A DNA stretch of 64,000 bases. It comes from RBC038 sp041390625 (lineage in GTDB: Bacteria; Chloroflexota; Dehalococcoidia; UBA2979). The translations under genes and the position numbers were made by a program. The DNA is taken from the NCBI GenBank assembly GCA_041390625.1, contig JAWKPM010000002.1:244983-308982 (forward strand), written 5' to 3'. The notes below the pieces were generated by a model. That model saw only the letters and a list, made by a program, of their open reading frames with translations. It did no database searches and was not told the DNA's origin. Shown here one piece after another: positions 7,394-16,355 of the stretch. The first letter of the stretch is position 1, and each line of letters opens with the position of its first letter.

Positions 7394-8911
7394 CTAGTCC
7401 AGGTAGTCCTTCAGCTTCTTCGAGCGGGTGGGGTGGCGCAGCTTGCGGAGTGCCTTCGCCTCGATCTGGCGAATGCGCTCGCGGGTCACGTTGAACTCGC
7501 GCCCGACCTCCTCGAGGGTGCGCGAGCGGCCGTCCTCGAGGCCGAATCGGAGCTCGAGGACCTTGCGCTCGCGGGGCGTCAGGCTGGACAGCACGTCCAT
7601 CACCTGCTCCTTGAGGAGCTGGTGCGAGGCGGCATCGGCCGGCGCCAGCGCGGAGTCGTCCGGCAGGAAGTCGCCGAGGTGGGAGTCCTCCTCCTCGCCG
7701 ATCGGCGTCTCCAGCGAGACGGGCTCCTGCGACACCTTGGTGATCTCGCGGACGCGCTCGGCGGGGAGCTCGAGCTCGCGGCCGATCTCCTCGGAGGTGG
7801 GCTCGCGGCCGTACTCCTGCACCAGGCGGCGCTGGATGCGGACGAGCTTGTTGATGGTCTCCACCATGTGCACCGGGATGCGGATGGTACGGGCCTGGTC
7901 CGCGATGGCGCGGGTGATGGCCTGCCGGATCCACCAGGTGGCGTACGTGGAGAACTTGAAGCCCTTGCGGTAGTCGAACTTCTCGACGGCGCGGATGAGG
8001 CCGATGTTGCCTTCCTGGATGAGGTCGAGCAGCGACATGCCTCGGCCGATGTACTTCTTCGCGACGGAGACGACGAGGCGCAGGTTGGCCTCGGTCAGCT
8101 GCCGCTCAGAGCGCTGGCCGTCGAAGGCGATCTTGTCGAAGTAGTAGCGCAGCGCGGGGCCGTGTTGCTTGTCCATCTTCGCGGCGAGCGTCTTCGGGGG
8201 CGGGAACACCTTGGCCTCGGAGCCGGCGATCTCGGCGGCCCAGCGGATGTGCTCCGGCTTGAGGATGTGGGTCACGATCGAGAGCTGCAGCAGCCCCTGG
8301 TGCGCCCGCTCCTCGTCCCAGCTGAGCGCCTTCTCGAGGGCCATGCGAGCGGGCTCGTCGAGCTCCTGGTCGATGGTCGAGCGGAAGAGCGGGTCGGCGA
8401 TGCGGTCGGAGACCGACTGGCGCGGGAGCTCGAGGTGCTTGCTGACGGCCTGGTAGACGGGCCGCAGCTGCACAAACTCGCGCAGGAGCGCGACGAACAG
8501 GTCGCCGTAGGTCGGGTCGTCGCCTTCCTCCTCGCGGTGGATCTCGCGGAGGTTCTCGACGTGGAGCCACTCCTCCATCGCACGGGCGAGGCGCTTCTCG
8601 TCGTCGGCGGTGAGCAGCGGGACCTTGCCGATCTCGCGGAGGTACATGCGGACGGGGTCATCGATGCCCGCTGCCTCATCGACGATGCGGCGCGCGGCAT
8701 CGACGACGGCGCTGGCCTCGCGGTCGGCGGTGGCGTCGATGCGGACGTTGATGTTGTTCTCGCCGAGCGTGGCGATGATGGAGGAGAGTCGCTCGCGGCT
8801 GGTCTCGGCCTCGGGTACGGCCGCGAGGACGTCCTCGGCGGTCACGTGGCCCTGGCGACGGCCCTTGGCGAGCAGTTCCTCCATGCCGGTCTGGTCAAAG
8901 GTCTGGGTCAT
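7394..8911 (-). CDS. rpoD: Primary RNA polymerase sigma factor (sigma-70/SigA)
   Basis: 505 residues. Region 1.2 reads DPVRMYLREIGKVPLL; region 2 contains the core-binding and -10-recognition segment (NLRLVVSVAKKYIGRGM, DLIQEGNIGLIRAVEKFD, STYATWWIRQAITRAI). Region 3 and the region 4 helix-turn-helix (EVGREFNVTRERIRQIEAKA) follow. A non-conserved insert of about 150 residues lies between regions 1.2 and 2. It is the housekeeping sigma factor and so presumably reads the TANNNT boxes seen throughout this window. The ATG overlaps the dnaG stop (ATGA, 8908-8911), as expected for translational coupling in a dnaG-rpoD macromolecular-synthesis operon. Confidence 0.97.
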   Translation of the reverse strand: MTQTFDQTGMEELLAKGRRQGHVTAEDVLAAVPEAETSRERLSSIIATLGENNINVRIDATADREASAVVDAARRIVDEAAGIDDPVRMYLREIGKVPLLTADDEKRLARAMEEWLHVENLREIHREEEGDDPTYGDLFVALLREFVQLRPVYQAVSKHLELPRQSVSDRIADPLFRSTIDQELDEPARMALEKALSWDEERAHQGLLQLSIVTHILKPEHIRWAAEIAGSEAKVFPPPKTLAAKMDKQHGPALRYYFDKIAFDGQRSERQLTEANLRLVVSVAKKYIGRGMSLLDLIQEGNIGLIRAVEKFDYRKGFKFSTYATWWIRQAITRAIADQARTIRIPVHMVETINKLVRIQRRLVQEYGREPTSEEIGRELELPAERVREITKVSQEPVSLETPIGEEEDSHLGDFLPDDSALAPADAASHQLLKEQVMDVLSSLTPRERKVLELRFGLEDGRSRTLEEVGREFNVTRERIRQIEAKALRKLRHPTRSKKLKDYLD

Positions 8912-11184
8912 TCGGCATCCCCCCCGGGTTGCTGATCGCCGCCGGCGAGGACCGGTCGGCGTCCACCGTCCTGATCGGACGGATCGTTCACTGGTTCATC
9001 GACAAACAGGTCATCGGACGCTGTTTGATTGTTTGTGCTGGATGGCCCGCCCGGCACGGCCTGCGCATCCTGCACGGTTTGATTGTTGGTCGCGCTCGCA
9101 TCCTCGGATCGCGTGCGTCCGAGGCCGTTGCGACGCTCCTTGAAGTGCTGTGCCAGCTCGCGCTGACGGCGCACGATCTCCTCGAGTTCCATGGCGACCT
9201 CGTCACGGCGCTGCGCGGCGGACGGCTGGTCCGGATCCGCGGCGGGCTCGGCGGGCGCGGCAGGCTCGAATCGAGCTTCGAACCCTCGATCGGTGCCTCG
9301 ATCGAAGCCATCCTCGAGTGTGGCCCCCGGCGCCTCGAGGTCGAAGACGGATGCGTCGTCGATGGGGATGGCGGGCATTCCGGCGCCGACGGCCGCGGCC
9401 ATCGAGGCGCGGCGGGCCTTCGTCAGCTCCGCGGCGACATCGCGTGCCGCCGGGCGGAGCCGCTCGATCTGGCGGTGGCGGCGCAGACCATCGGCCCACG
9501 ACTCTGCCATCTCGGCGACGTGACGGGCCTCGAGGACGATCGGGTCGAGCCACTCGGGCCGCTCGGCGAGCAGCGCATCGAGGCGCTCGCGCACGTCGTC
9601 GTCGGCGTCCTCGACGTGGTCGGGGAGCTCGGGGGTGGCGCACCACGCCTCGAAGACGCGGCGGTTCATCGAGTCCTCGAACACCTCGCCATCGAGATGG
9701 GTGAGGGCGGCGCGTGCCTCCTCGCGGTGGAGGAGCAGCTGCAGCAGCCGCACCTCGCCATCGGGCGGGGTCGCGGCGGCGGTGGCGGCGGCACGGCGGG
9801 CGCCCTGCACCTCGCGCGCGGTCGGGACGGGGGCGGGGCCGCGGCCTCGACGGCGGTCGAGCAGCGCGAGGATGGCGCGCTCGTCCATGCGGGTCATGCG
9901 CCCGAGTCGCTGTACATAATGCGCACGGACCACGGGGTCCACGATGGCTGCCACGGAAGGTGCGAGGGCATCGAGGGCGCGCGAACGGGCGCGCGGCTCC
10001 GAGAGATCGAACTGGGCCGACACGGCCTCGAAGAGATGGTCGACCACGGGACGCGCGGCATCGATGAGGGCACGCAAGGCCTCGGGATCCTTGCGCACGA
10101 GGCTGTCCGGGTCCTCGCCGGCCGGCAGGGCGGCGACACGGATGTCGGCCTGCAGCACGTCCTGGTACGAGACGAGGCCGCGCCAGTCCACGGTCGGGGC
10201 CGCGGTGTGGTCGGCGGACTCGGCCGCGATTTCGACGGCGCGCAGCGTGGCCTCGGCGCCCGCGGTGTCGGCATCGAGCGCCACGACCACGTTCTGCGTG
10301 TAGCGCTTGATGAGGCTCATCTGGCGCTCGGTGATGGCCGTGCCCATGGAGGCGACGACGTTGCGGAGGCCGAACTGGTGGGACGCGATCACGTCCATGT
10401 AGCCCTCGACGACGACGATGCGGTCGGCGCGACGCGCCTCGTCGTGGGCGCGGTCGATGCCGTAGAGCGAGGCGCTCTTGTCGAAGAGCGGGGTCTGGGG
10501 CGTGTTCAGGTACTTCGGCTCATCGTCCGGGCTGAGGGCGCGTGCGCCGAAGCCGATCATGCGGCCTCGGACGTCGCGGGTCGGGAAGATCAGGCGGTTG
10601 CGGAAGCGATCGTAGATGCCGCCGTTGTCGTTCCGGATCGCGAGACCGGCCTCGACGAGATCGCCCTCGGTGAAGCCGCGCGCCGTCAGGTGGTCGATGA
10701 GCGAGCGCCAGCCCTCGGGGGCGTAGCCGAGCTGCCAGGCCTGCCGCGTCTCGACGTCGACGCCACGGGCATCGAGGTACGAACGCGCCTCGACGCCCTC
10801 GGGGCCGACGAGGTGGGACTGGAAGAACACGGCAGCGGCGTCGTTGGCACGGAGCAGCCGGTCGTGGGCCTCGCGCTGCTGTCGCTCGCGGCTGGAGGCG
10901 GGGCGGAGCTCGACACCGGCGCGCTCGGCGCAGCGCTCGAGCGCCTGCTTGAAGTCCAGTCCCTCGATGCGGCGTACGAACTCGATGACGTCGCCGCCGG
11001 TGGAGCAGGCGCCGAAGCAGTGCCACGTGCCTCGATCGGGGTCGACCGTGAAGGAGGGCGTGCGCTCGTTGTGGAACGGGCACGTCGACTTATACGTCCG
11101 CCCGCTCTTCTTGAGCGTGGGGACATAGGATCCCACGGTCTCGACGATGTCGAGTCTGGCTTTGACTTCTTCGATGGTGCTCAT
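8908..11184 (-). CDS. dnaG: DNA primase
   Basis: 758 residues; synthesises RNA primers at the replication fork. The N-terminal CHC2 zinc domain (CPFH near residue 36, then WHCFGACSTGGD) is followed by the catalytic core with TOPRIM: VVVEGYMDVIASHQFG, NVVASMGTAIT and VVVALDADTAGAEA. The C-terminal helicase-binding region is extended by a low-complexity tail. That tail carries two TNNQT peptides encoded by a repeated DNA word (CAACAATCAAAC) that also occurs elsewhere in the window. The ATG at 11184 lacks a clear SD. rpoD follows with a 4-nt overlap. Confidence 0.96.
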   Translation of the reverse strand: MSTIEEVKARLDIVETVGSYVPTLKKSGRTYKSTCPFHNERTPSFTVDPDRGTWHCFGACSTGGDVIEFVRRIEGLDFKQALERCAERAGVELRPASSRERQQREAHDRLLRANDAAAVFFQSHLVGPEGVEARSYLDARGVDVETRQAWQLGYAPEGWRSLIDHLTARGFTEGDLVEAGLAIRNDNGGIYDRFRNRLIFPTRDVRGRMIGFGARALSPDDEPKYLNTPQTPLFDKSASLYGIDRAHDEARRADRIVVVEGYMDVIASHQFGLRNVVASMGTAITERQMSLIKRYTQNVVVALDADTAGAEATLRAVEIAAESADHTAAPTVDWRGLVSYQDVLQADIRVAALPAGEDPDSLVRKDPEALRALIDAARPVVDHLFEAVSAQFDLSEPRARSRALDALAPSVAAIVDPVVRAHYVQRLGRMTRMDERAILALLDRRRGRGPAPVPTAREVQGARRAAATAAATPPDGEVRLLQLLLHREEARAALTHLDGEVFEDSMNRRVFEAWCATPELPDHVEDADDDVRERLDALLAERPEWLDPIVLEARHVAEMAESWADGLRRHRQIERLRPAARDVAAELTKARRASMAAAVGAGMPAIPIDDASVFDLEAPGATLEDGFDRGTDRGFEARFEPAAPAEPAADPDQPSAAQRRDEVAMELEEIVRRQRELAQHFKERRNGLGRTRSEDASATNNQTVQDAQAVPGGPSSTNNQTASDDLFVDEPVNDPSDQDGGRRPVLAGGDQQPGGDAE

Positions 11185-11287
11185 ACTTCTGCTTACGTAG
11201 ACACCGAAGTGCCCGAATGGTTACGCAGCGGCTCAGCCGAACTCGCGGCGGATCTCGCGGGAGCGGGGCGGGTCCCTGAGGAGACCG

Positions 11288-11791
11288 CTAGCGGCCGGGG
11301 CGCGCTCGAATGCGCTGCGCCGCTTCGTCCTCACGCCGGGCGATCGCCTCCAGCAGTGAGCGGACGGTGGTCTCGGGTTGATCATCGGCCCCTTCGAGGG
11401 GCGAATCGAGGGTGTCCGGCAGGTTCGCGATGGATTCGATAGCCGCGAGCAGCAGCCCGGTCTCGTGACGGGCGCCGGCGAGCCCGTGGACGACCTGGGG
11501 CGGCAGGATGCGCGAGGGCGGCTCGCCAGCTGCGGTGCGGACGGGTCGGGCGTCCAGGGTGGGGACGGCGGCACGGGCGCGGCGCACGGCCTCGTACTCG
11601 GCGGCGACGAGGGAGGCGAGGAGGCCGACGACGGTCTCGGGTTCGCCCGCGGCGTTCGGAGCGCCATCGAGTGGGGCGGCGAAGTCGCGCTCGGTGAGAC
11701 CGGTCACGGCCTCGAGGAGGTGGGCGCGGGCCTCGGTGAGGCGCGTCCGGAGCGTCGAGAGCGGGTCGTCGGAGGCCGTCATCGCGCCCAT
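11288..11791 (-). CDS. DinB-like four-helix-bundle protein
   Basis: 167 residues starting MGAMTASDDP. The pattern STLRTRLTEARAHLLEAVTGLTERDF...VVGLLASLVAAEYEAVRRARA is that of the DinB/mycothiol-dependent (DUF664-like) helical bundle. The usual metal-binding histidine triad is incomplete: only one His appears near the third helix (VVHGLAGARHETG), so an enzymatic role is uncertain. The next ATG, three codons on, is an alternative start. It lies between dnaG-rpoD and the SH3 genes, on the same strand. Confidence 0.6.
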   Translation of the reverse strand: MGAMTASDDPLSTLRTRLTEARAHLLEAVTGLTERDFAAPLDGAPNAAGEPETVVGLLASLVAAEYEAVRRARAAVPTLDARPVRTAAGEPPSRILPPQVVHGLAGARHETGLLLAAIESIANLPDTLDSPLEGADDQPETTVRSLLEAIARREDEAAQRIRARPGR

Positions 11792-11852
11792 GGTGGGGCA
11801 TCGCGGTACTGCGATCGACGTGCCTTCGACCGGTGCGGGGCCTCGGGGGGCG

Positions 11853-12860
11853 CTAGCGCGGGAAGGTGTCGTTCGCGGGGACGGCGTCGTTGATGGCGCT
11901 GGTGGCGAGGATGGCCTGGATCCTCGTGGCGTCGAGGCCCTGCAGGCCGTCGAAGGGCACCATCGTGCTCGCACCGGCCTCGATGATGACGGGGAGCTCG
12001 TCGCGGCGGCCGAGCAGCTGGTTCGAGGGCTGGGTCTGGCGCACGGCGACGGAGATGGCACCGACGATTGGAATCGGGCTGTTGTTGCGGACCTCGACCT
12101 GGAGGTAGGGGTTGACGGTAATCGATGCGATCTCGAGGTCGTTCGGGACGTCGGGACCGAGGGTCAGCGTCAGCACGTTGTTCTCGGGATCGGCGTCGAC
12201 GGCGTCCTCGGCCGTGGCTTCAATCTCGATGGAGGCGCGACGCTGGATGTACTCGCCGTCGAGCGCGGCATCGATGTGGTCGCCAGGGCGGAGGGGCTTC
12301 TCGGAGACATCGATGCGGTGCGGGTCACCGCCCCCGACGGTCACGACGATAGCCGTGGTGATGTCGGCGCCGCCGAGATTCGTGAGGGTGACGACGACCT
12401 GGTTCTCGCTGGAGAAGACTTCCTCGATGGCGAGATCGGCGTCGTCGGGGACGGTCGTCGGCGTCGGGCTCGGCGTGCCGGTGGGCGGACCGGCGACGAT
12501 GGGGAGACTCGAGGCCGAGACCAGGCCCTCGACCAGGGCGGCGCGGACCCAGCCGACGAACCCGGGCTGAGACGCAGCCTCCACGGCGAGCCAGCTGCCG
12601 TCATCGAGGCGGCCGACCACGCGGATCTCGGCGCGGGCGTCGAGACGGGCGACGGTCCTCGATGTGTCGCTCGGCTCGGCGTAGACGGTGGTGCCTGCCG
12701 CGAGCGCGGGGGCGGTGGGGGTCGCCTCGGCCTCGAGAGGCGCGCCGTCGTCGCCGCCGCCAAAGAGCACGACGATGAGCATGGCGGTGCCGACCGCCAG
12801 CACGAGGGCAAGCGCTACCCCGCCAAACCAGACAAACGGGTTGGACCCCTCGTCCTGCAT
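11853..12860 (-). CDS. Membrane-anchored SH3/CARDB-domain surface protein (A)
   Basis: 335 residues from ATG 12860 (MQDEGSNPFVWFGG). One transmembrane helix lies at about 8-33, followed by an Ala/Pro/Thr linker. A bacterial SH3-like domain comes next (TTVYAEPSDTSRTVARLD...WVRAALV, about 55-115), then a Thr/Pro linker and two CARDB-like immunoglobulin-fold units (DLAIEEVF...VVTLTNLGG and DLEIASITVNPYLQVEVRNN). It is probably an exported cell-surface protein binding wall or matrix polymers. An upstream in-frame extension would overlap the preceding gene and is rejected. It starts 10 bp after its paralogue at 12871-13614, which suggests tandem duplication. Confidence 0.7.
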   Translation of the reverse strand: MQDEGSNPFVWFGGVALALVLAVGTAMLIVVLFGGGDDGAPLEAEATPTAPALAAGTTVYAEPSDTSRTVARLDARAEIRVVGRLDDGSWLAVEAASQPGFVGWVRAALVEGLVSASSLPIVAGPPTGTPSPTPTTVPDDADLAIEEVFSSENQVVVTLTNLGGADITTAIVVTVGGGDPHRIDVSEKPLRPGDHIDAALDGEYIQRRASIEIEATAEDAVDADPENNVLTLTLGPDVPNDLEIASITVNPYLQVEVRNNSPIPIVGAISVAVRQTQPSNQLLGRRDELPVIIEAGASTMVPFDGLQGLDATRIQAILATSAINDAVPANDTFPR

Positions 12861-12870
12861 CGGGGACACG

Positions 12871-13614
12871 TTAGGGCCTGCTGACAACCAAGAGGGCGCT
12901 GTACCCGTTGTTTGTCTCCACGGCCTCATGGATCACGTCCTGGCGGTCGAGCTGGAGCAAGTAGGTGCCGGTCGACGGCACCACGATCGGCGTCACGGCG
13001 GTCGCGCTGGCGCCCGCGACCAAGGTGGTCGGCCCGACCTCAAGGACGCCGACAATCTCGCCGGAGGCACGCGTGACGTGGAGCGGGATGGCCGTGTCGA
13101 TGAGGGTGCCGGGGCCCTCGTTGCGGATATCGACGGACATGCGGCCGTCCTGCAGCAGGAAGACATCGGTGATGACGAGGTCGGGGAGGTCGCGCGGGGC
13201 GGGGCCCGCGGTGGTCGACTCGCTCGTGGAGGCGCTCACCTCGCTCGATGCGGCGGCCTCGGGGAGGGCTGCGACCTCGGCGGGGGCGGACTCGAGGCGG
13301 TTGGCCGGGACCCAGCCCTGCACGGTGGAGGCGGGCGGGTAGGCGACGCGGAGCCACTCACCGCTCGGGGCGCGGGCGAGGAGCTCGACGGCGTGGCCGG
13401 CGGGTACGATCGCGACGACCTCGGCGCTGGGGTCGGGGCGCAGGCGGACGTTAGAGGTGGAGTAGGCCTCCGCGAGGCCGTCGGCGTCGGGACCGGGCGG
13501 GGTCGCGCGGGCCTCGACAGGGATGGGGGACGCAGAAGTCGAGCCCACCTCGAAGAAGTCGAGGAGCGCCATCGACAGCGCGGCAGCCGCGATCACGGCG
13601 GCGCCCGCCAGCAT
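12871..13614 (-). CDS. SH3/CARDB-domain exported protein (B)
   Basis: 247 residues. A hydrophobic N-terminus (LAGAAVIAAAALSMALLDFF) acts as signal anchor. An SH3-like domain (about 50-105: TSNVRLRPDPSAEVVAIVPAG...VQGWVPANRLE) is followed by a Ser/Thr/Glu-rich linker. A CARDB-like domain comes last (DLVITDVFLLQDGRMSVDIRNEG...), ending HEAVETNNGYSALLVVSRP. The order matches the neighbouring protein A with one CARDB unit fewer. ATG 13614 is the only in-frame start before the promoter. A TATAGT box at 13672-13677 and a GC-rich hairpin at the predicted 5' end precede it. Confidence 0.7.
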   Translation of the reverse strand: MLAGAAVIAAAALSMALLDFFEVGSTSASPIPVEARATPPGPDADGLAEAYSTSNVRLRPDPSAEVVAIVPAGHAVELLARAPSGEWLRVAYPPASTVQGWVPANRLESAPAEVAALPEAAASSEVSASTSESTTAGPAPRDLPDLVITDVFLLQDGRMSVDIRNEGPGTLIDTAIPLHVTRASGEIVGVLEVGPTTLVAGASATAVTPIVVPSTGTYLLQLDRQDVIHEAVETNNGYSALLVVSRP

Positions 13615-13645
13615 GGGGAGTCGAGGTCGGGGCGTGTGACACCTC

Positions 13646-13677
13646 GGAGAGCCCGCCGCTCTCCGGAGAGAACTATA
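13646..13677 (-). promoter_or_regulatory. Promoter and 5' hairpin of the SH3/CARDB pair
   Basis: Minus-strand TATAGT (13677-13672) would start transcription near 13665. The predicted RNA would then begin directly with a hairpin (arms GGAGAGC and GCTCTCC around a 5-base loop, 13646-13664). Such a 5'-terminal hairpin can stabilise an mRNA. No good -35 hexamer is seen. A 12-base palindrome, CTCTCCGGAGAG, overlaps at 13659-13670. Confidence 0.45.
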
Positions 13678-13735
13678 GCAACGGGAGTCGGGTACTCACC
13701 TCGGGGTTGGCGCGTACCTCGATGGCGGTTCGGGC

Positions 13736-14584
13736 CTACGGCTTGTTGCCATTGCCGTTGCCGTTGCCCGCGCCGCCATTGCCGTTGCCATTGCCCCCGT
13801 TGCCTCCATTGCCGTTTCCGTTGCCGTTGCCGGGCGGTGGCGTGGCCGTCGGGGCGGGCGTGCTCGTCGGCGCGGGTGTCGGCGTCGACGTGGGGGTGGC
13901 TGTGGGCGTCGCGGTCGGTGTCGCCGTCGGCGTGGAGGTGGGCGTGGCCGTCGGGCTCGGCGTGGCGGTCGGCGTTGGGGTAGCCGTCGCCGTGGGGGTC
14001 GGGGTCTCCGTGGGCGCCGAGGTCGACGTGGCGGTCGGGGCCGGCGTGCCGCCGCCACCGCTCCCGCCCGAGTCGGAGCCGCCAGAGGCCGTGGGCGCCG
14101 GCGCAGGCGTGCTCGTCGCGGCGGCGGGGGCGGGCGGGACGTAGGCATCGATGACGTCCACGACACCAGTGGTGGCAGGCGCCACTGAGGGCGTCGGACG
14201 CGTGGCAGGGCCGATGGGCGCGGTCGGCTGCGGCGGCTGGATGGTCAGGATCGGGCTCGGTGGGGGCGCCGTGCCGTCCTGGGTGGCCGCGGCCTCACGG
14301 TCCTCACGAGCGGCATCGATGATGGCGGGGCTGAGCGGGCGGATGGAGGCGGGCGCCACATCGATGCCGTAGTCGGCCTCGATCCTCGATGTGGCATCGA
14401 ATGCGAGCCTTGAGGGGAGGTTGTTGCGGCCGAGGGCGAAGCCGGCGCCGGCCTCGACCATCGCGAAACTGGCTGTCGCGACGAGGGCCGCCACGCCCAG
14501 CGGGAAGATGACCATGAGTACGCGCGGGATCGGTGGGAAGGGCGAGTGGTCGCGCCTGAGAGCAGCGCTATGCGACTGATGCAC
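13736..14584 (-). CDS. Secreted Pro/Thr-rich protein with Gly-Asn tail
   Basis: 282 residues from GTG 14584. The N-terminus is RRDHSPFPPIPR and a membrane helix (about 24-48), followed by about 80 residues of ordinary sequence. Then comes a long low-complexity stalk of PTPTAT-type repeats (about 180-255) and a C-terminal tail of alternating Gly and Asn (GNGNGNGG pattern) ending NKP. Such stalks are typical of cell-surface spacers. It overlaps the end of the HD-GYP gene by 17 bp, suggesting co-transcription; ATG 14515 is an alternative start but leaves no positive charges ahead of the helix. Function unknown. Confidence 0.6.
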   Translation of the reverse strand: MHQSHSAALRRDHSPFPPIPRVLMVIFPLGVAALVATASFAMVEAGAGFALGRNNLPSRLAFDATSRIEADYGIDVAPASIRPLSPAIIDAAREDREAAATQDGTAPPPSPILTIQPPQPTAPIGPATRPTPSVAPATTGVVDVIDAYVPPAPAAATSTPAPAPTASGGSDSGGSGGGGTPAPTATSTSAPTETPTPTATATPTPTATPSPTATPTSTPTATPTATPTATPTSTPTPAPTSTPAPTATPPPGNGNGNGNGGNGGNGNGNGGAGNGNGNGNKP

Positions 14585-16355
14585 GGAACATCCCCGGGTC
14601 GAGCTCCACGGAGTCGAAGCGCAGAATCTCGGGCTCGTTACGGCGCTGGATCTCCCAGTCCTCGGCGATGTCGGCGAGCACGGAGACGATGTCCGGGTCG
14701 ACGAGGCCTGCGGCCGCGTCCTTGCGGAGCATGTAGAGGACCTCGGCAAGTTCGAGGCCGGCGCGGTAGGGGCGGTCGGTGATCAGGGCGTCGTAGACAT
14801 CGGCGACGGTCACGACGCGGGCGGCGAGCGGGACCTCCTCGCCGCGCAGGCCGAACGGGTACCCGCTGCCGTCGAGTCGCTCGTGATGGCCGACGACGGC
14901 CTGAAGGACCTCCTGAGGCAGGCCGATGGGGGCCAGAATCTGGTAGCCCACCGACGGGTGGGTCTGGATGATCGCTCGCTCCTCGGGGGTGAGTGCGCCG
15001 GGCTTGAGGAGCACGGCGTCGCGGATGCCGATCTTGCCCACGTCGTGGAAATAGCCGCCGAGCTGGAAGTTCTGGATGTCGCGTGGATCGAGACCCATCG
15101 CCTGTGCGAGCTCGTGGGCGAGGTGGCCGACGCGGACCGAGTGTCCTCGGGTGTAGGGGTCGCGGGCGTCGACGGCGGAGACGAGCGCCTCGAGGGCGCC
15201 GAGGTGCTGGCGCCTCAGTGCCTCGGTCATGGAGTCGAAGGAGGCCGCCAGGTCGCCGATCTCGTCTCGGCGGACGATGCCCGACTTCAGGGTGAGGTCG
15301 CCCGCCGCGACCTGCTTCGAGATCAGCACCAGGCGCGAGAGGGGGCCCGTGAACAGGCGTGAGAGCGACCACCCGATGGCGAGGACGCCGGTGGTCAGCG
15401 CAGCGAAGAAGACGGCCGCGCCGCTCTGCGTCGATGCCTGCGCCGTGGCGAGGAACTCATCGGGCAGGGAAACGGCCACTGTTGCGATCTGCTCACCTCG
15501 GACGTTGAGAGGGACGAGGACGGACGTGTAGTCGCGGGCGGCGACGTTCCACTGCAGCAGCGAGCCGTCGCCGACCGCCTCGCCGCCGGCGCTCAACCCC
15601 TCGAGGGAGCCGGCAAAGGAGGAGGCGACGGGTGCTCCGTCGCCTCCGAAGATGGTGAGGTCCGCGAGCGCCTGGTACTTCACCTGGCGCGCGACGGTGG
15701 TGGCCGAGGTGCCGACCACGACGGCACCGACGAGCCGGTTGTTGTAGCGGATGGGACCGGCCACCAGGAGCGCCGAACCGATGTTGGTCTCCGCGAGGCC
15801 CGCAAACTTGTCGCCCATCTCGTCGGTCTGCCCGGCGAGGACGCGCTCGACGAAGGGCCAGGCGGCGGGATCGATCTCGGGGGCGGGCGACGGGGCGAGG
15901 CTGCTCGGTGCGGCCTCGGCGGCGAAGACGGGGCGGCCCCACGCATCGAGGACGTAGACAACCTCGATGCTCGAGTTCGCGACGATGGGGCCGACCAACT
16001 GCTCGAGGGCGGGGTGGTCGCCGCGCACAACGGCGCCCGGCACGCCCTCGGTGAAGGCGACGCTACGGACGACGGCCAACTGATCCTGCTCGAGGCGACG
16101 CACGGAGTCGGCGGCGACACGCGACGCCTCGACGAGCTGGTTCGTGAAGCGCTCCTCGAGGGGGGCGGAGACGAGGCGGGTGGCGAGGTACGTGCCGACG
16201 AGCGAGACGACGAGCGAGAGGGCCACAAAGGGCGCGAGGATCTTCCATCGCACCCGCGATGCGGGAGCGGCAGCGAGGCGACACAGCGCCTGCCATGCGC
16301 GACGAGGCAGATTGGCGAGCACAGCGCTCCCTATTCCAGGCACTCCCGAAATCAT
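14568..16355 (-). CDS. Membrane HD-GYP cyclic-di-GMP phosphodiesterase with extracellular sensor and HAMP
   Basis: 595 residues. Transmembrane helix 1 is at about 40-65; an extracytoplasmic Cache-like sensor domain occupies about 66-300. Transmembrane helix 2 (about 305-325) leads into a HAMP domain (LFTGPLSRLVLISKQVAAGDLT, then EIGDLAASFDSMTEAL). The C-terminal catalytic HD-GYP domain contains GHSVRVGHLAHELA, GGYFHDVGKIGI (the HD pair) and HHERLDGSGYP (the GYP motif). It should hydrolyse cyclic di-GMP in response to an outside ligand. No GGDEF protein is in the window. The start has no SD; the 85 bases upstream carry a possible structured leader. Confidence 0.92.
   Translation of the reverse strand: MISGVPGIGSAVLANLPRRAWQALCRLAAAPASRVRWKILAPFVALSLVVSLVGTYLATRLVSAPLEERFTNQLVEASRVAADSVRRLEQDQLAVVRSVAFTEGVPGAVVRGDHPALEQLVGPIVANSSIEVVYVLDAWGRPVFAAEAAPSSLAPSPAPEIDPAAWPFVERVLAGQTDEMGDKFAGLAETNIGSALLVAGPIRYNNRLVGAVVVGTSATTVARQVKYQALADLTIFGGDGAPVASSFAGSLEGLSAGGEAVGDGSLLQWNVAARDYTSVLVPLNVRGEQIATVAVSLPDEFLATAQASTQSGAAVFFAALTTGVLAIGWSLSRLFTGPLSRLVLISKQVAAGDLTLKSGIVRRDEIGDLAASFDSMTEALRRQHLGALEALVSAVDARDPYTRGHSVRVGHLAHELAQAMGLDPRDIQNFQLGGYFHDVGKIGIRDAVLLKPGALTPEERAIIQTHPSVGYQILAPIGLPQEVLQAVVGHHERLDGSGYPFGLRGEEVPLAARVVTVADVYDALITDRPYRAGLELAEVLYMLRKDAAAGLVDPDIVSVLADIAEDWEIQRRNEPEILRFDSVELDPGMFRASVA

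Noticed and set aside
11195..11285. Stretch containing GTGCCCGAATGGTTACGCAGCGG, like the D-arm region of a class II tRNA
   Set aside because: No matching anticodon arm, no GGTTCGA T-loop and no complementary acceptor ends; at most a relic or chance.
8929..11442. Long plus-strand open frame opposite dnaG
   Set aside because: Translates to low-complexity Gly/Arg/Glu-rich sequence; dnaG on the minus strand has clear motifs.
13736..14150. CRISPR-like repetitive DNA
   Set aside because: The repetition is codon-level (Pro-Thr and Gly-Asn) in a coding frame, without spacers.
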